Shown piece after piece: positions 1-11,096 of a stretch of DNA of 64,000 bases. The position numbers were made by a program, and so were the translations under genes. Below the pieces are notes generated by a model. The model worked only from the letters and a program-made list of their open reading frames with translations. It did not search any database and had not been told where the DNA came from. The first letter of the stretch is position 1. The number at the start of each line of letters is the position of its first letter. Origin of the DNA: Homalodisca vitripennis (lineage: Eukaryota > Arthropoda > Insecta > Hemiptera > Cicadellidae). The stretch spans positions 192,408,001 to 192,472,000 of the forward strand of contig NC_060207.1 of assembly GCF_021130785.1 (NCBI RefSeq). Direction: 5' to 3'.

Positions 1-761
1 AGCTAGACCACACGACGATAAGTTAAAAATTTATTACAAATCGTTCAGAAATAAACTAAAAACAAATTTAAAAATGTGCAAAGAGGAATATTACCTGAAA
101 ACTTTTGAGGACTGTTCTGGGGAGCTCTAGGGAACAGTGGAAAGTTGTAAATGATTTGATTGGGGAAGGACCGGTAAGAAATTGAAACAGATGCTAAAGT
201 GTTAACTGATAAGTTGCAAATAGTTAATGAGTTTAATAAATTCTTTTTGAATGTCCCAACGATATTAAGAAGCTCGATTGTTAATGTTGATGTTGAAGGT
301 AATTTTTGATGTATATTTCCCTCGGAAATATGCACAAAGTTCTATGTTCATGTTACCTACCTGTGAAAAAGAAGTTCAACAAGTACTAAGTAGTTTAAGC
401 AATAATAAAGTACCTGGGCAGGACAATATAAATGGCTATCTTTTAAAACGAATTTCTAAACATATTGTGCCAGTTCTTTCATATCTTTTAATATAAAAGC
501 ATGAAAGAAGGAGAATTCCCGGCTTGCTTAAAGTTGGCTACAATTGTACCTCTATTCAAAAATGGTAGTAGAAAGCAAACCACTTGCTACAGGCCGATCT
601 CATTGTTGTCTGTGTTTTCGAAACTGCTTGAGAAAATAATAAAGAAAAGGCTAATGTTCTTTTTGAAAAAATATGAATACTTAAGTAAAAATCAGTTTGG
701 GTTTAGAGAGCCATTAAGTACGGAAGATGCATTGATTACATTTTTAGAAGATATATATATA

Positions 762-805
<44 letters not shown>

Positions 806-2541
806 TATGTATATAATGGTTTGAACAAAGGTAAGAAATGTGCAGCTCTTTATATTGATATAACCAAAGCTTTCGATACAGTTGATCATGAAGTGTTGTT
901 GAAAAAGTTATTGATGGCAGGAGTTCGAGGGCTACCCCATGAGTGGTTTAAAAGTTATTTAACTGATAGAGAACAGTTCGTAAAGATTGGAACTAATCTA
1001 AGTGATGTTGGACAGATAAAAGTATGGAGTTCCACAAGGTTCTGTTTTAGGCCCAATCTTGTTTTTGGTTTACGTCAATGATTTATGTGAGGGTTATCTC
1101 AATGGGAAAAATTACTGCATTTGCTGACGATACGGCCCTTACTTATATAGATGAGGACATAAACACAGTTTACGAAAAGATGAGTGCTGATCTAAGACTA
1201 CTAAATTATTGGTTCAACAAAAATTTTATGATAATGAGTGAAAAAACAAAGTACATGATTTTTAGTTTAAGAGGTACTCAGAGTTTTTAAGATGAAATGG
1301 TTTATCATAATATCTATTGCATAAATGCCAACAACTGCGATTGTTTAAAAATTAGTAAGGTTAAAAAAATTAAGTATTTAGGCCTGGTTATTGATTCTAA
1401 ACTTATCTTGGAAAAGCCACGTAGGAAAGTTGAAAACAGAAATGTTAAAGAGTGTAAGAATATTATATTTACTAAGAAGTATATGCCCTACAAAAGTTTT
1501 TAGTGAAAGTATATCACGCTTTAGTAGGTTCCAGACTGAGCTATGGCTTGGCATGTTGGGGAGGTACATATGTTACTACTTTATATCCTATCATTGTACT
1601 CCAGAAAACCTTCATCCGCATCCTATCCAATGCTCATAGAACGGAACATTCATGGCCACTTTTTATTAATTTTCAAAATTCTTCCCATTAGAAATCTATA
1701 TATTTTTAAAGTTTTAAAAACTATTTTACATCAGAAGTACATCAAATTTATTTGGAGAAAATATCAGATACCAATTAAGAAATCTACTAGTAGAAGTTCC
1801 GAAGCCTAAACTTAACTCTTTATAACAAGTTTTATACATTTAATGCACCACGCTTATTTAATTTAATTTCGTTCAAAATTCAGAAAAAAGAAACTAGTTC
1901 ACAATTTTTTAGTTGGCCTAAAAAAACTATTGTTCACGTTTCCTGATTGTGAAAATTTATTTAGCGTTATTGAATAGTTTGTTCTTTTTTCTTTCACAAA
2001 GGGGATAAATGATGATCTTTCCTACTAGATTGCATATATATATATATATATTATCAGTTAACTCATTTATCAATTAAGTTTTTGTTTATTTGATCCAATT
2101 CTAAGTATAGCTCATTATAATAAATGTTTAGATATATTTAATTGTTTTATTTTACTTTTTATGAATAATAGCAAAAATATCTAAGGCAGAAATAATAAAT
2201 GTTTATTTTAAATGTCCTTTAAAATTTTTTTTACGTAAAAAAGATGTATTTTGTTTTTTTTAGTCAGCACAAAATGCAGCTGTTGTCTTCTGTGTTGTTT
2301 TTAAGTGTTTTTTCAAGTGATGGATATCCCACACGGGCCTTGCCTTTGGGATATACCTAATTTATTTCACTACAAAATTATATTATTTTATTATTAATTA
2401 TTTAATTTTTTTAAGATATTGTACTTAATTGTTTAGAATAATTATGCTGTGCTCAATTTTCTTTTAGTATTAGTACTTTACTGTTATTTGTATGTATTAT
2501 GTAAAAAAATGAAATAAATTTCTTTTTGAATTGAAAATTGA
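1..2541 (+). mobile_element. Decayed LINE (non-LTR retrotransposon, CR1/Jockey group), 5' end outside the window
   Basis: Reverse-transcriptase remnant spread over several frames. In order along the plus strand: a pre-RT region ending in KVPGQDNINGYLLK (about 400-460); CYRPISLLSVFSKLLEKII (about 585-640) and NQFGFR; DITKAFDTVDHEVLLKKL (about 855-910); [12 protein letters not shown] from 1029; and the catalytic box FADDTAL at 1120-1140. A C-terminal region follows with SRLSYGLACWGG (about 1530) and LQKTFIRILSNAHRTEHSWP (about 1600). The frame breaks near 495, 1025, 1285, 1400, 1500 and 1690, so the element is dead. An AT microsatellite (751-815) splits the RT domain. The 3' UTR runs to a simple tail of the TTGAATTGAAAATTGAAG type near 2541, which is CR1-like. 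The assignment to a broad clade follows from the FADD box and C-terminal motifs; the exact family is not determined. Confidence 0.88.
751..815. repeat. AT microsatellite inside the LINE RT domain
   Basis: Nearly pure alternating AT, interrupted by a few TTA and AAT breaks. It lies between the NQFGFR and DITKAFD motifs of the LINE, so it arose or expanded after the element inserted. Confidence 0.9.
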
Positions 2542-3870
2542 AGATTCCAACGCTTATCTTATAAATATGGAAATACAATTTTTATGGTTGACTACACTGC
2601 TAGTCGTCAGAATGTGTAGTTTGTTTGGTTTAAATATATTCCTTCTTTGATATTGGTTTCTTTATATGAGTCTGTCTGTATTTACGTGAAAAGCGTATTG
2701 CAATAAAAATTCAATACGTATCTATACATTCAAAGTTATAAATTTATTTACCTTTACCTATACGATGACGTTGTTTTACTTGTTATTTAGGTGAAATTGC
2801 AACCTTTATTAAGGATGGTTTTAAAAGCCAAAACTTTTAGTTTTGAAATTCGCAAGATTCAAACTATTCTTCTGTGAAACATCAAATTTCATTAAATGGT
2901 TTTCATCAGTAAGATATACGTTTCATTACCAATAAATTGCCCAAACAGACTCCAAACTTATTTATTTTGAAACAAGCATAAATTGTAGAAAATACGTCTG
3001 AAGTTTAAATATGTTCTACAGGACTTGATCAGCAATTTCGGTTCAGGAAACACGTTCAATGGGTGACTACGAGATAGGAAGGGAATATTGCCAGCTGTGC
3101 CAGACTGAGATTAGGTGAGCTGTGGGGGAGGGTGGAGCTATATTTGACTCATATTCTTCCTGGATCTCCAAGAACGCTGATTAACCTACGTGCGCTGGAT
3201 GTTTAATATCCTTCTGTCAGGTCTTTAATGGTTAAATTAAATCGATTAAGAAACACTTACAGTATGTATGATTGTTTTTAAAGATCTGTCCTGGAGTTTT
3301 TTGAGGATGTTGAGATTATTGAAAAATAATCAACTAGGAAACCACATTTTTCTAATTAACTTCTCAGTCCAAGATGATTGTGATCAGCTCTAATTGACAT
3401 ACATTTCACCCATACTGACCACCCTTTGGCACCAATTCATAAATCAAGATTGTAATTTCTAGCAATGTAACACATGTAACGATAATGTCCAAATTCTTGA
3501 TATTATAACGTTTTGGGCCTTCCAGAGCCCAATAAACATTTAATATATTTTTTAATATTTTTGTGTTTTCGGTTTCAATACGTCCTTGTTATAGTAGTTA
3601 CGTTATTTTAAAATTTTTAACTATGACTGGTCTCTTTCTTCAAATTGAAGTTATTAATTTAATACTCCACCCATCTCTTCACTTTGCAGTTTTAACTTTT
3701 AATTGTTTGCTACCATAATTCCGTAAAGTCTCAGTACTATTGCATGTCCTCTTACATTTAATTCACCCTTACATTCCTCTATCTAATCTTTACCAATGGT
3801 TGAGGTGATTTACTAACATAATTGATGATTGCAATTAAATGCACAAAAGGTTCCATAATGGTCAACCAAT
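2542..3870. other. Gene-free AT-rich stretch
   Basis: No open frame with codon-like composition, no tRNA and no clear repeat structure seen. The part near 3040-3200 has a slightly higher GC content and may be an old dispersed repeat, but I could not align it to another copy with confidence. Confidence 0.5.
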
Positions 3871-4190
3871 CCTATATCCTAATAATATTAAAAATGTGAA
3901 AGTGACTTTGTTTGTTTGTTTTGCTTTCAGAAGTAAATTATTTAACCTATTGTACTGAAATTGTACATCTACATTACTAGGGTTCCTGGTATCAATATAT
4001 TCCTATTCTTATTTCGAAAATTCCTCCGGGATACCCCCCTCTGGTTACTAAAATAGCGAAAAATCCCATCTTGGTCTCTAAAGCTTCGGAATATAAATTG
4101 AAAGATCCTATTAAATGCAATCAACTGTTCTAGGTAAGCATTGTTTGATGACGGCATAAACGTATGTTTAATTAATTTACGCACTATTTT
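3871..4190 (+). repeat. Dispersed short repeat family A, copy 1
   Basis: About 320 bp that align with 9870-10166 in the same orientation. Shared blocks include a TTTGTTTGTTTG-type start followed by TATTTAACC and TTGTACTGAAA, then CCTATTCTTATTTCGA, ATCTTGGTCTCTAAAG-type and AATCAACTGTTCT blocks, and a GTTTAATTAATTTA end. It starts like many insect non-autonomous elements that begin at a microsatellite-like T/G-rich motif. The minus-strand open frame across this region is a by-product and not a gene. Confidence 0.65.
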
Positions 4191-4748
4191 CATTCTGATT
4201 CGATCTTTAGCCTTGAAAGAATAGAGTAAGTGATGGTAAGAACAATTCTTATTTAAACCTTTTCTGAAACTTCTGTTAAGCACAGAATTAAAATCTATGC
4301 AAGTAAAAAAAATTAAAGTTTGAGTAAAAATACTCTTTTTACTGTACATTTTGAAAAAATCATAAGTGTTAAATGAAATAAACAAATATGCTTTTGTTTA
4401 GTTTTAATTACATTTAGTAATATTTTTATTAATTAAGTATGACAAGTTTAATGAATGAGTAAGCGAGAGAGAGATCAGCGGTTGTCCCTCAAATAACAAT
4501 TCTAAATTTATCACAGTCTAACCACCCTGTGCCCGCGCTGCTCAGCTGGCCAGTGGGGCTGCATCATTTACATCGGTACATATTCACTTATCTGCTCATT
4601 ATCCAATACCACCCTCTCAAGCTCACCATTCTCCTTTATTATTGTATCTATTTTTTATCTTGTTCACCCTTTATATGCCCCGTTGTACGTGCTAAAGCGT
4701 ATGTTCTTCTGTAAATGTGGACTATCCGTCAGCGTGGACCTCTGGAAA

Positions 4749-4758
4749 CCCCCCCCCC
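4749..4758. repeat. Poly-C tract (C10)
   Basis: Ten C in a row, unusual in this AT-rich sequence. It lies in a small island of higher GC content (about 4500-4900). Confidence 0.9.
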
Positions 4759-4783
4759 CCGAACTCTCTCTGGTCTCGTTTAC

Positions 4784-4958
4784 CTCTGATCTCGTGCTCC
4801 TGGTTGAGCAACCCCTCTTGTGGTGGTGCTCGGGAAAGACAACTTCTTTTGGGAAGTGACTTCTTTGGCACATGAAATATACCATCCTCAAATTGCCTCC
4901 TTATATTTGACGGAAGTTGGAGACTCTGACTGGTTTTCCGAACGTTTTTAGAAGTCAT
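4784..4958 (-). CDS. Possible coding exon, unknown protein
   Basis: On the minus strand an ATG at 4956-4958 opens a frame of 58 codons (Met-Thr-Ser-Lys-Asn-Val-Arg at the start) with a balanced residue mix rich in Lys, Arg, Pro and Ser. It is followed by a plausible splice donor (AGAG/GTAAAC, GT at 4782-4783). If not spliced, the frame runs to a stop near 4722 through a glycine run that is only the translation of a C10 tract. The composition differs from the AT-rich surroundings. I do not recognise the family, no partner exon was found, and it could equally be a piece of a retroelement gag or chance. Confidence 0.25.
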
Positions 4959-5084
4959 TATTATCAAATAATTGATTGCTTAGTTTTATTTAATATACAA
5001 ATATTAATCTTTTAATATAAATTTAAAGACCGACATAAGCCCATCTTTGTTGACTTTTGACAAAATATGCTCATTAGATCTGTT

Positions 5085-5181
5085 TATATATAATTTCAAT
5101 AAACATTGAATCGCAAAAAGTACTTGCTCCGCCGGGAGTCGAACCCGGATCTCTCACTTGCCGGGTGAATGTGCTACCATA
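5085..5181 (-). repeat. tRNA-like short repeat (SINE/MITE), copy 1, cut by a mariner element
   Basis: It matches 17050-17130 nearly base for base from ATTTCAATAAACATTGAATC through the T-arm (5125 on, GTCGAACCCGGAT) to GTGCTACCAT, where the mariner element at 5182 begins. The rest of the tRNA-like part (CACCACAGAGCC in copy 2) is not found on the far side of the mariner. This copy is therefore truncated rather than simply split. The tRNA-like part reads on the minus strand. Confidence 0.8.
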
Positions 5182-6504
5182 TACAGGGTGTCAATTAAGT
5201 CTGGAACCTCTTTTTTAATTTTTGAACCATAATAGAAAGAAATACCAAAGTTCACACGTGCTTACTGGTGATAGTAACGCACACATCTGCCCAATTACCG
5301 ACCGGATAATCCCTTTAGGGGACGGTCCACAAGGAGTCAGACAAAATTCTTAAATAGCAGCGTAGGTCAAGTTTGGTATCAAATTAAAGATCTTACTTAG
5401 CAGAGTACAATGCCGCAAACCGGACTTCAAAAGGTGGATTCATTCAGTAGTTATAGCTATTTGAATACTAAAACAATTGAACAATGTAAATTATTAAGTG
5501 TTACAAGTAAACACCAATTTTTAAGTACCTGTGATCAAAGTAAGTGTTCAAAATGTTCCCCTCCCATCATATGACAATGTAGTAATCGAAGCCAGGAATC
5601 AATAATTATTACCAATAACACAACTACTGTTAGAATGTGAAAGTGGCAGATTGAGTCATACACAGCATCCACAGAAACTTAACGTTTGGGCAGGTATTAT
5701 AGGAAATCAAATTATGGGCCCATTATTTATCAATGGTAATTTAAATGGTGACTCGTATCTAGCAATGCTCCAAAATGAGATAATTCCTGCACTACATTCC
5801 TGCTGCTCTTGGTCGACAATTTCAAATAATTTATTTCCAACAAGATGGTGCGCCACCTCACTTTGCTCTCATTGTTAGAGAATACTTGGATACAATATTA
5901 CTTCAGATGGATTGGAAGACGTGGTGCAGTAGAGTGGCCTGCTCGTTCCCCTGATTTTTTTTTTCTCCGCTGGATAAAAAGATAAAGTTTATCGTACTAA
6001 GCCTCTAGATTTGGCGCACCTAAGAAATCTCATAGTCCAAGAAGCTCAAGATATTCCTCGTAACTACCTTCAAAATGCAGTGGATGGCTTTTATAACCGC
6101 CTAGGACATTGCCAGACGATGGTAGGGGAACATTTTGAACACTTACTTTGATCACAGGTACTTAAAAATTGGTGTTTACTTGTAATACTTAATAATTTAC
6201 ATTGTTCAATCGTTTTAAAATTCAAATAGCTATAACTACTGAGAGAATCCACCTTTTTAAGTCCGGTTTGCGGCATTGTACTCTGCTAAGTAAGAACTTT
6301 AATTTGATACCAAACTTGACCTATGCTGCTATTTAAGAATTTTGTCTGACTCCTTGTGGACCGTCCCCCAAAGGGATTATCTGGTCGGTAATTGGGCGGA
6401 TATGTGCGTTACTATCACCAGTAAGCACATGTGAACTTTGGTATTTTTTTATATTGTGGTTTAAAAATTAAAAAAGAGGTTCCAGACTTAATTGACACCC
6501 TGTA
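5182..6504 (+). mobile_element. Tc1/mariner-type fold-back element with about 400-bp inverted ends
   Basis: Both ends read TACAGGGTGTCAATTAAGTC inward and are flanked by TA (5180-5181 and 6505-6506), the Tc1/mariner target. The inverted repeats run about 400 bp (5182-5582 against 6105-6504) with few mismatches. The right arm holds the transposase stop (6149-6151) and the last codons of the gene. The left arm carries an inverted copy of the same coding end, so the original left end and N-terminal half of the gene are missing. This is a non-autonomous derivative, about 1.32 kb. Confidence 0.85.
5651..6151 (+). pseudogene. Broken Tc1/mariner (IS630-like) transposase, C-terminal half
   Basis: The motif order is as in DUF4817-type arthropod transposases: HPQKLNVWAGIIGNQIMGPL (from about 5660), FNGNL-type box, FQQDGAPPHFALIVREYLD in another frame (about 5836-5892), WPARSPD (about 5936-5956), then YNRLGHC and GEHFEHLL before the stop at 6149-6151. 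The segment that should hold the third catalytic Asp is lost into a run of T (about 5957-5968). The N-terminal DNA-binding half and first catalytic Asp are absent. Several frameshifts. Related to, but clearly different from, the transposase at 55380-56460. Confidence 0.85.
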
Positions 6505-9500
6505 TATATAAGATTTTAAGGAAATATATTAAAATACATGCAATATTTAGTTTGTCAAAAAAAATTTTTTGGGTTTATTGACAAAAAGAGGTGTCTTAAA
6601 ATCATTGCTATTTTATTTCCACATTTATTTTATCTCAATATTTCTGTAGTAGGTTTTTTAAAATCATGACTATTTCTGCTTTAAATGGTCTAGGAATAAC
6701 CAATAATCACGAAATAAGATTCCACTTATAGTTACATCCAATTTTTTTTTACCGTTTGATAAAACTTGACTTAAGCACATTAACAAATAATTTTTATTAT
6801 TGAATATCACGTGAGAGAGATGTAATAACAAAATTACATAAAGTACGTCAGTTCCTATTACTCGTATAAACAGCATTACTTATAAACCTTAAGGGTAGGT
6901 TGGGGCTGCGTCCACAGATTCTGAGAGAGCGGCTTCATTTACATATTTATGAGGTGAAACTGTCAACACCTTAATTTTTACATGGTCTACTCTCCATGAT
7001 ATATGATAAACAAGTAAATATAAAATATTCATTACGAGGTTTATTTTTATACTAGTTATATATTATCTGTCTAAATTTAGACTCTGATAGTAGAATATGA
7101 TATAAAGATTCTAGGTTGTAATACTGTAAAGACATAAAGTAATTCTATACCTGATTATGAATGTGATATTTGGTGCGATAGAAAATTACTATGAGTTTAA
7201 ATAAATTAATATTCTGCTGATGAATTACGAAAAAGGTCACAAACAAACAACATAAATTCTAATACGCAATTTGTATTAAATAAAATCCTATTTAATGAAT
7301 CCTATCAATTAATTTCTCTCTTCTTCTTGTAATGTCTTACGTGGAATAATAATGTGGAATGACCATGCACAATTTTTAATTTCCTTCCTCTAGGTTTTAT
7401 TAAAGGCTTATTACGAAGTCAACCCAATAGAAAACGGATTAGTCCATCCAGAACTTCTATCTTTATTGTGCTGTATATATGAAGTCCATTTTTTATTTAT
7501 TGACGTACAACCTTTCCATTTGTAAATATATATTTGAAATTTTATCTTCTTGTTTGGTTAAAAACGTAACAAATCAACGTGTTTTCTATATTACGTATAT
7601 ACGTTAGATTTTAGGTTGTTTTTTAACTAGAAGATTTGTTCCAAAATTTAAAGTGAATTTTTTAAACATACAACGATGGCTATTGTCGAAAATTCTGTTA
7701 TTTTCCAAGTTTTCTACAGTCAATATTAATATTTAAAGAAATTACATTCAAAAAATGTCAAAATAATGGCTGTGAATGTTGAGGATAGTTATAGAAAACT
7801 AAATCACCGTACAAAATAAAATTTTATAATTTCGGAAGCATGTATCTCACTTAAACTTAATCTTTTTAGAGAATTTTCAAACAACACTCATCATATTCTA
7901 AGCTAAACAATAACATTATTTAGTTAGAAGATTTAAAAAATAATTTTTATTAACCTCATTTGCCATTAGTAGCACTGTGTAAGTTCTTATTTACATAAGA
8001 AAACTGTTGTTCATTGATGTCAGAGTTTTTAAAAGATGCGTAATGAATTACAAACAACTTCTAACAAAATCCTGATTGCAGTTAGAGACCATATCAATCC
8101 CCATGTTCGCAGAATATACACTAAAGTTTAAAGGTCTGACCTTGATGTTAATGGAAACCAAGGGAAGGAGCCCTAGCTTTATTGGCTGCCCTGAACATGA
8201 TGTGTGATCTTACGCTGAGATCTTAAGCTGGTGGAAGAACTTTAAGGTAAAATATTATGGCCTCAATATACGTTTAATACAGCCTTGCAGTAGTACGTGT
8301 TAAAACACTTATAATACTATAAGAATATACAATTTTGAAGCACTAAAAAGTGAGCTAATAACAATCAAACGCTAATTAAAATGAACATGAATTTACATTA
8401 CATAGTAAACTATAGTTAACGTAATCATCCATCAATAATAATAAAAATCCTTGCTTACTATAATGTCTAGAATAATAAAACTTTTATTTTTAGTATTGTA
8501 TGTCATTAATTATTCATATATTTTAAAATATTTGTTTATATTAGAGTAACTCCAAATTGAACCAAGCTCTTGTATTATGACTAAAAAATACTGACCATTA
8601 ATACCATTTGACTTAGCGGACGTTTTTTTTAGCGGATTGCATTAATTATTAATGTGCTATGCTTTGTGTTACGAACAATAAATAACTGTTTGGTTGAATA
8701 CGAACACAGGGTGTTACATAACTGGTGACCAACCAATATTACAGGAATCGGTTCATATAAAAAAATAACTCAGTGTGTTTATATATCTGAAAAGGTAATA
8801 TTGCCAATCTGTATATATGTAATTTTAGAACATTTTTTATTCTTTAACGGGTCACCAATATTTCTGAAATTATCATTTCTTTGCAAATGATTTTTTATTC
8901 TTAGAGGATTTATACCAGAATTAAAAATTATTTTATAAACCTACCAACTTCATTTAAAATATTTTATATAAAATATAATTAAAAAGATAAATATTCCGCA
9001 AGACCTCTTTTATGTTTGATCCCATATATTGTTTTTCCACAAACATAGTATTGGATTAATTGTTACAATTAATTTAGACAGCATGAAATTATTTTATATG
9101 TTATTAAATTTGTGACTTTCCAAGTATAGAGACACACATCCGAGCTTACCAATCAGACTGTTTCACGGATAATAGAGAGACAATAATTAACTATTAATAT
9201 ATTTTATACTGACCATAATTCTTAAATATTTTGTAATAAAAAACAAGGATATTACATGAGAGTGATAACAAAGCAGAGAATAAGGAAACATGGAATAGAA
9301 GTAGTAGAGGAAAACATTTTGTGTCACATATCTGTCATTTCTTATCGGTGCAGGATTACGTTAGACCATGAGTTGAATAAAACATAACTTTTATTGTCTT
9401 TAATTTGTTAATGGATAAAACATTGCTTTAAGCGTATCACGTTATATGTTTTGTGGGAAGAGTAGCAGCTACGCAATTTACTAAATTAAACCATCTCTTT

Positions 9501-9869
9501 AATGCCAAAATACTGGCAACATTTATTTAGCTCTCAATGTTATCTTAAGAAATATAAAGTAAAGAAAATTTCGAAGTTGCAAGAGTTTGTGTGGAACTTA
9601 AACATTAGAGTTTCATAACGAACACATATAACAGATATTAATCAAAGTTTTCTTAATAGAATCGGTTTCTTAATTTACTTCCATTCAACCATAAAATGAA
9701 CTTTAATCGAATTTGTCAACATTACATCTCCAGCGGCCTCATTATTCACTATTAACTTTTGTGTTTTAACAATATAGAAGTATTTGTATGGATTGTACAG
9801 ACAGCCTTTGTCACCATGCACATATTGAGACATATGTGTTCTCAGTTTTTATGTTGGATTCTTGATTAG
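6505..9869. other. Gene-free AT-rich stretch
   Basis: No coding region, RNA gene or clear repeat recognised. Open frames here are short and of AT-driven composition. Confidence 0.5.
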
Positions 9870-10166
9870 ACCTATTATACTGTAAAAGCGAAATTGTCTT
9901 TGTGTGTTTGCTTTGCTTTCATGCGTAAACTATTAAACCGATTGTACTGAAAGTTTAAATGGGCATTCTTACGAGCCCTGGGATGAATATAGGCCTATTC
10001 TTATTTCGACAATCCCTCTGGTCTTTAAAGTAGCGACATATTCCATCTTAGTCTCTAAAGTTGTGAACTATTAATTGAAAGCGTGTGTAATATCTAATCA
10101 ACTGTTCTGTGTAAATATTGTTTTATGATAGCACACAAATATGTTTAATTAATTTAACCATATTTT
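9870..10166 (+). repeat. Dispersed short repeat family A, copy 2
   Basis: Aligns with 3871-4190 over its length: TGTGTGTTTGCTTTGCTTTC start, CGTAAACTATTAAACC, GATTGTACTGAAAG, CCTATTCTTATTTCGACAAT, CATCTTAGTCTCTAAAG, TCTAATCAACTGTTCT, and the ATGTTTAATTAATTTAACC end. The two copies differ by many substitutions and small indels, so both are old. Confidence 0.65.
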
Positions 10167-10889
10167 AAATTTGTTTAAATTTATAGTGTGTACATTCTCT
10201 AAGGAAAAATCTATAATATAACACAGTTTTTTATTTTGGCGATAAGGTAAGTACTTATCAACCATATAAAATTTCCTAAAACATGAGATGGTCAGAATTT
10301 GACTCCCTTTGAAGCAGTCGGCAAGAACAATGCTAGATCAAAGTTTGCTTGCCTATCCTTTTGAACTAATGTACCAATTCCAGCTCTAAACGTTCTAAAA
10401 TATTAAATCTATTTATGATGTTATATACGAACAAACACGTAAGTAGTGCCATCGTTAATGTAATTTTAAGTGTAGATTTTAACAAATACTAAGTATTAAA
10501 TTTATATCACAAGTTTTATTTAAAACAATGTTACTATCTAACTTTTAATATAAATTTAAAGAATGTTATAAACCAACTTAGTTGTCTTATGAAAGAAGTA
10601 GGGTTTTCTGATCTGTAGTGTATAATTTGTTGATCAAGAAACAGGGCAAAACCAACTATATAAAAAATACTAAAAGCGAATTAAATTACAATACCCGTTA
10701 AAATGCACGCATAAGAGACCAGTAAAATCTTGCCACTTAACATATCTATAAAATAGGGGTTTTAATGTGTTTTTAAATATACTTATTGTCATTAATTCTT
10801 CAATATATGAACACATAAATAAGCAGTAAAACTCTTTCTTACCAAATTACTTTCTTTTAAGCATTAATGAAATGTCGTTTTGACGTGAC

Positions 10890-11096
10890 AACGTCTTAAA
10901 TTAGGTTGCGGCTCGGAGTCACTCATGAAAAAGTGTAACGCCCGGTAACGTTACGATGCCCGTCCAGTGGGTCCGCCGCACGGGATAAAGCAGATAACTG
11001 TGGGTCCGCCGCACGGGATAAAGCAGATAACTATGTTTATTCGTGAAAATGTGGAGTGCTTAGATTCGTCATTTACAACAACTACAACAATAAAGG
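10890..11096 (+). promoter_or_regulatory. CpG-rich patch with a possible 5' exon
   Basis: A short GC- and CpG-rich island in AT-rich DNA (GCGGCTCGGAGTCACTC, ACGCCCGGTAACGTTACG) followed by a 33-bp tandem duplication. Right after it an ATG (11032-11034) opens 21 codons beginning Met-Phe-Ile-Arg-Glu-Asn-Val-Glu and ending at a plausible splice donor (AAAG/GTAAATAA, near 11095). This is what a promoter plus first coding exon of a plus-strand gene could look like, but no second exon was found and a transposon end is an alternative. Confidence 0.25.
10970..11035 (+). repeat. 33-bp tandem duplication (two copies)
   Basis: Two identical head-to-tail copies of a 33-bp unit beginning GTGGGTCCGCCGCACGGGAT and ending AAAGCAGATAACT. 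The perfect match means that it is recent or maintained. Confidence 0.9.

Noticed and set aside
3969..4385. 138-codon minus-strand frame
   Set aside because: It overlaps dispersed repeat family A; the second copy at 9870-10166 does not keep the frame, and the composition is AT-driven.
6091..6276. Minus-strand frame starting MPQTGLKKVDS
   Set aside because: It lies in the inverted repeat of the mariner element, antisense to the transposase end, and the other arm breaks it with stops.
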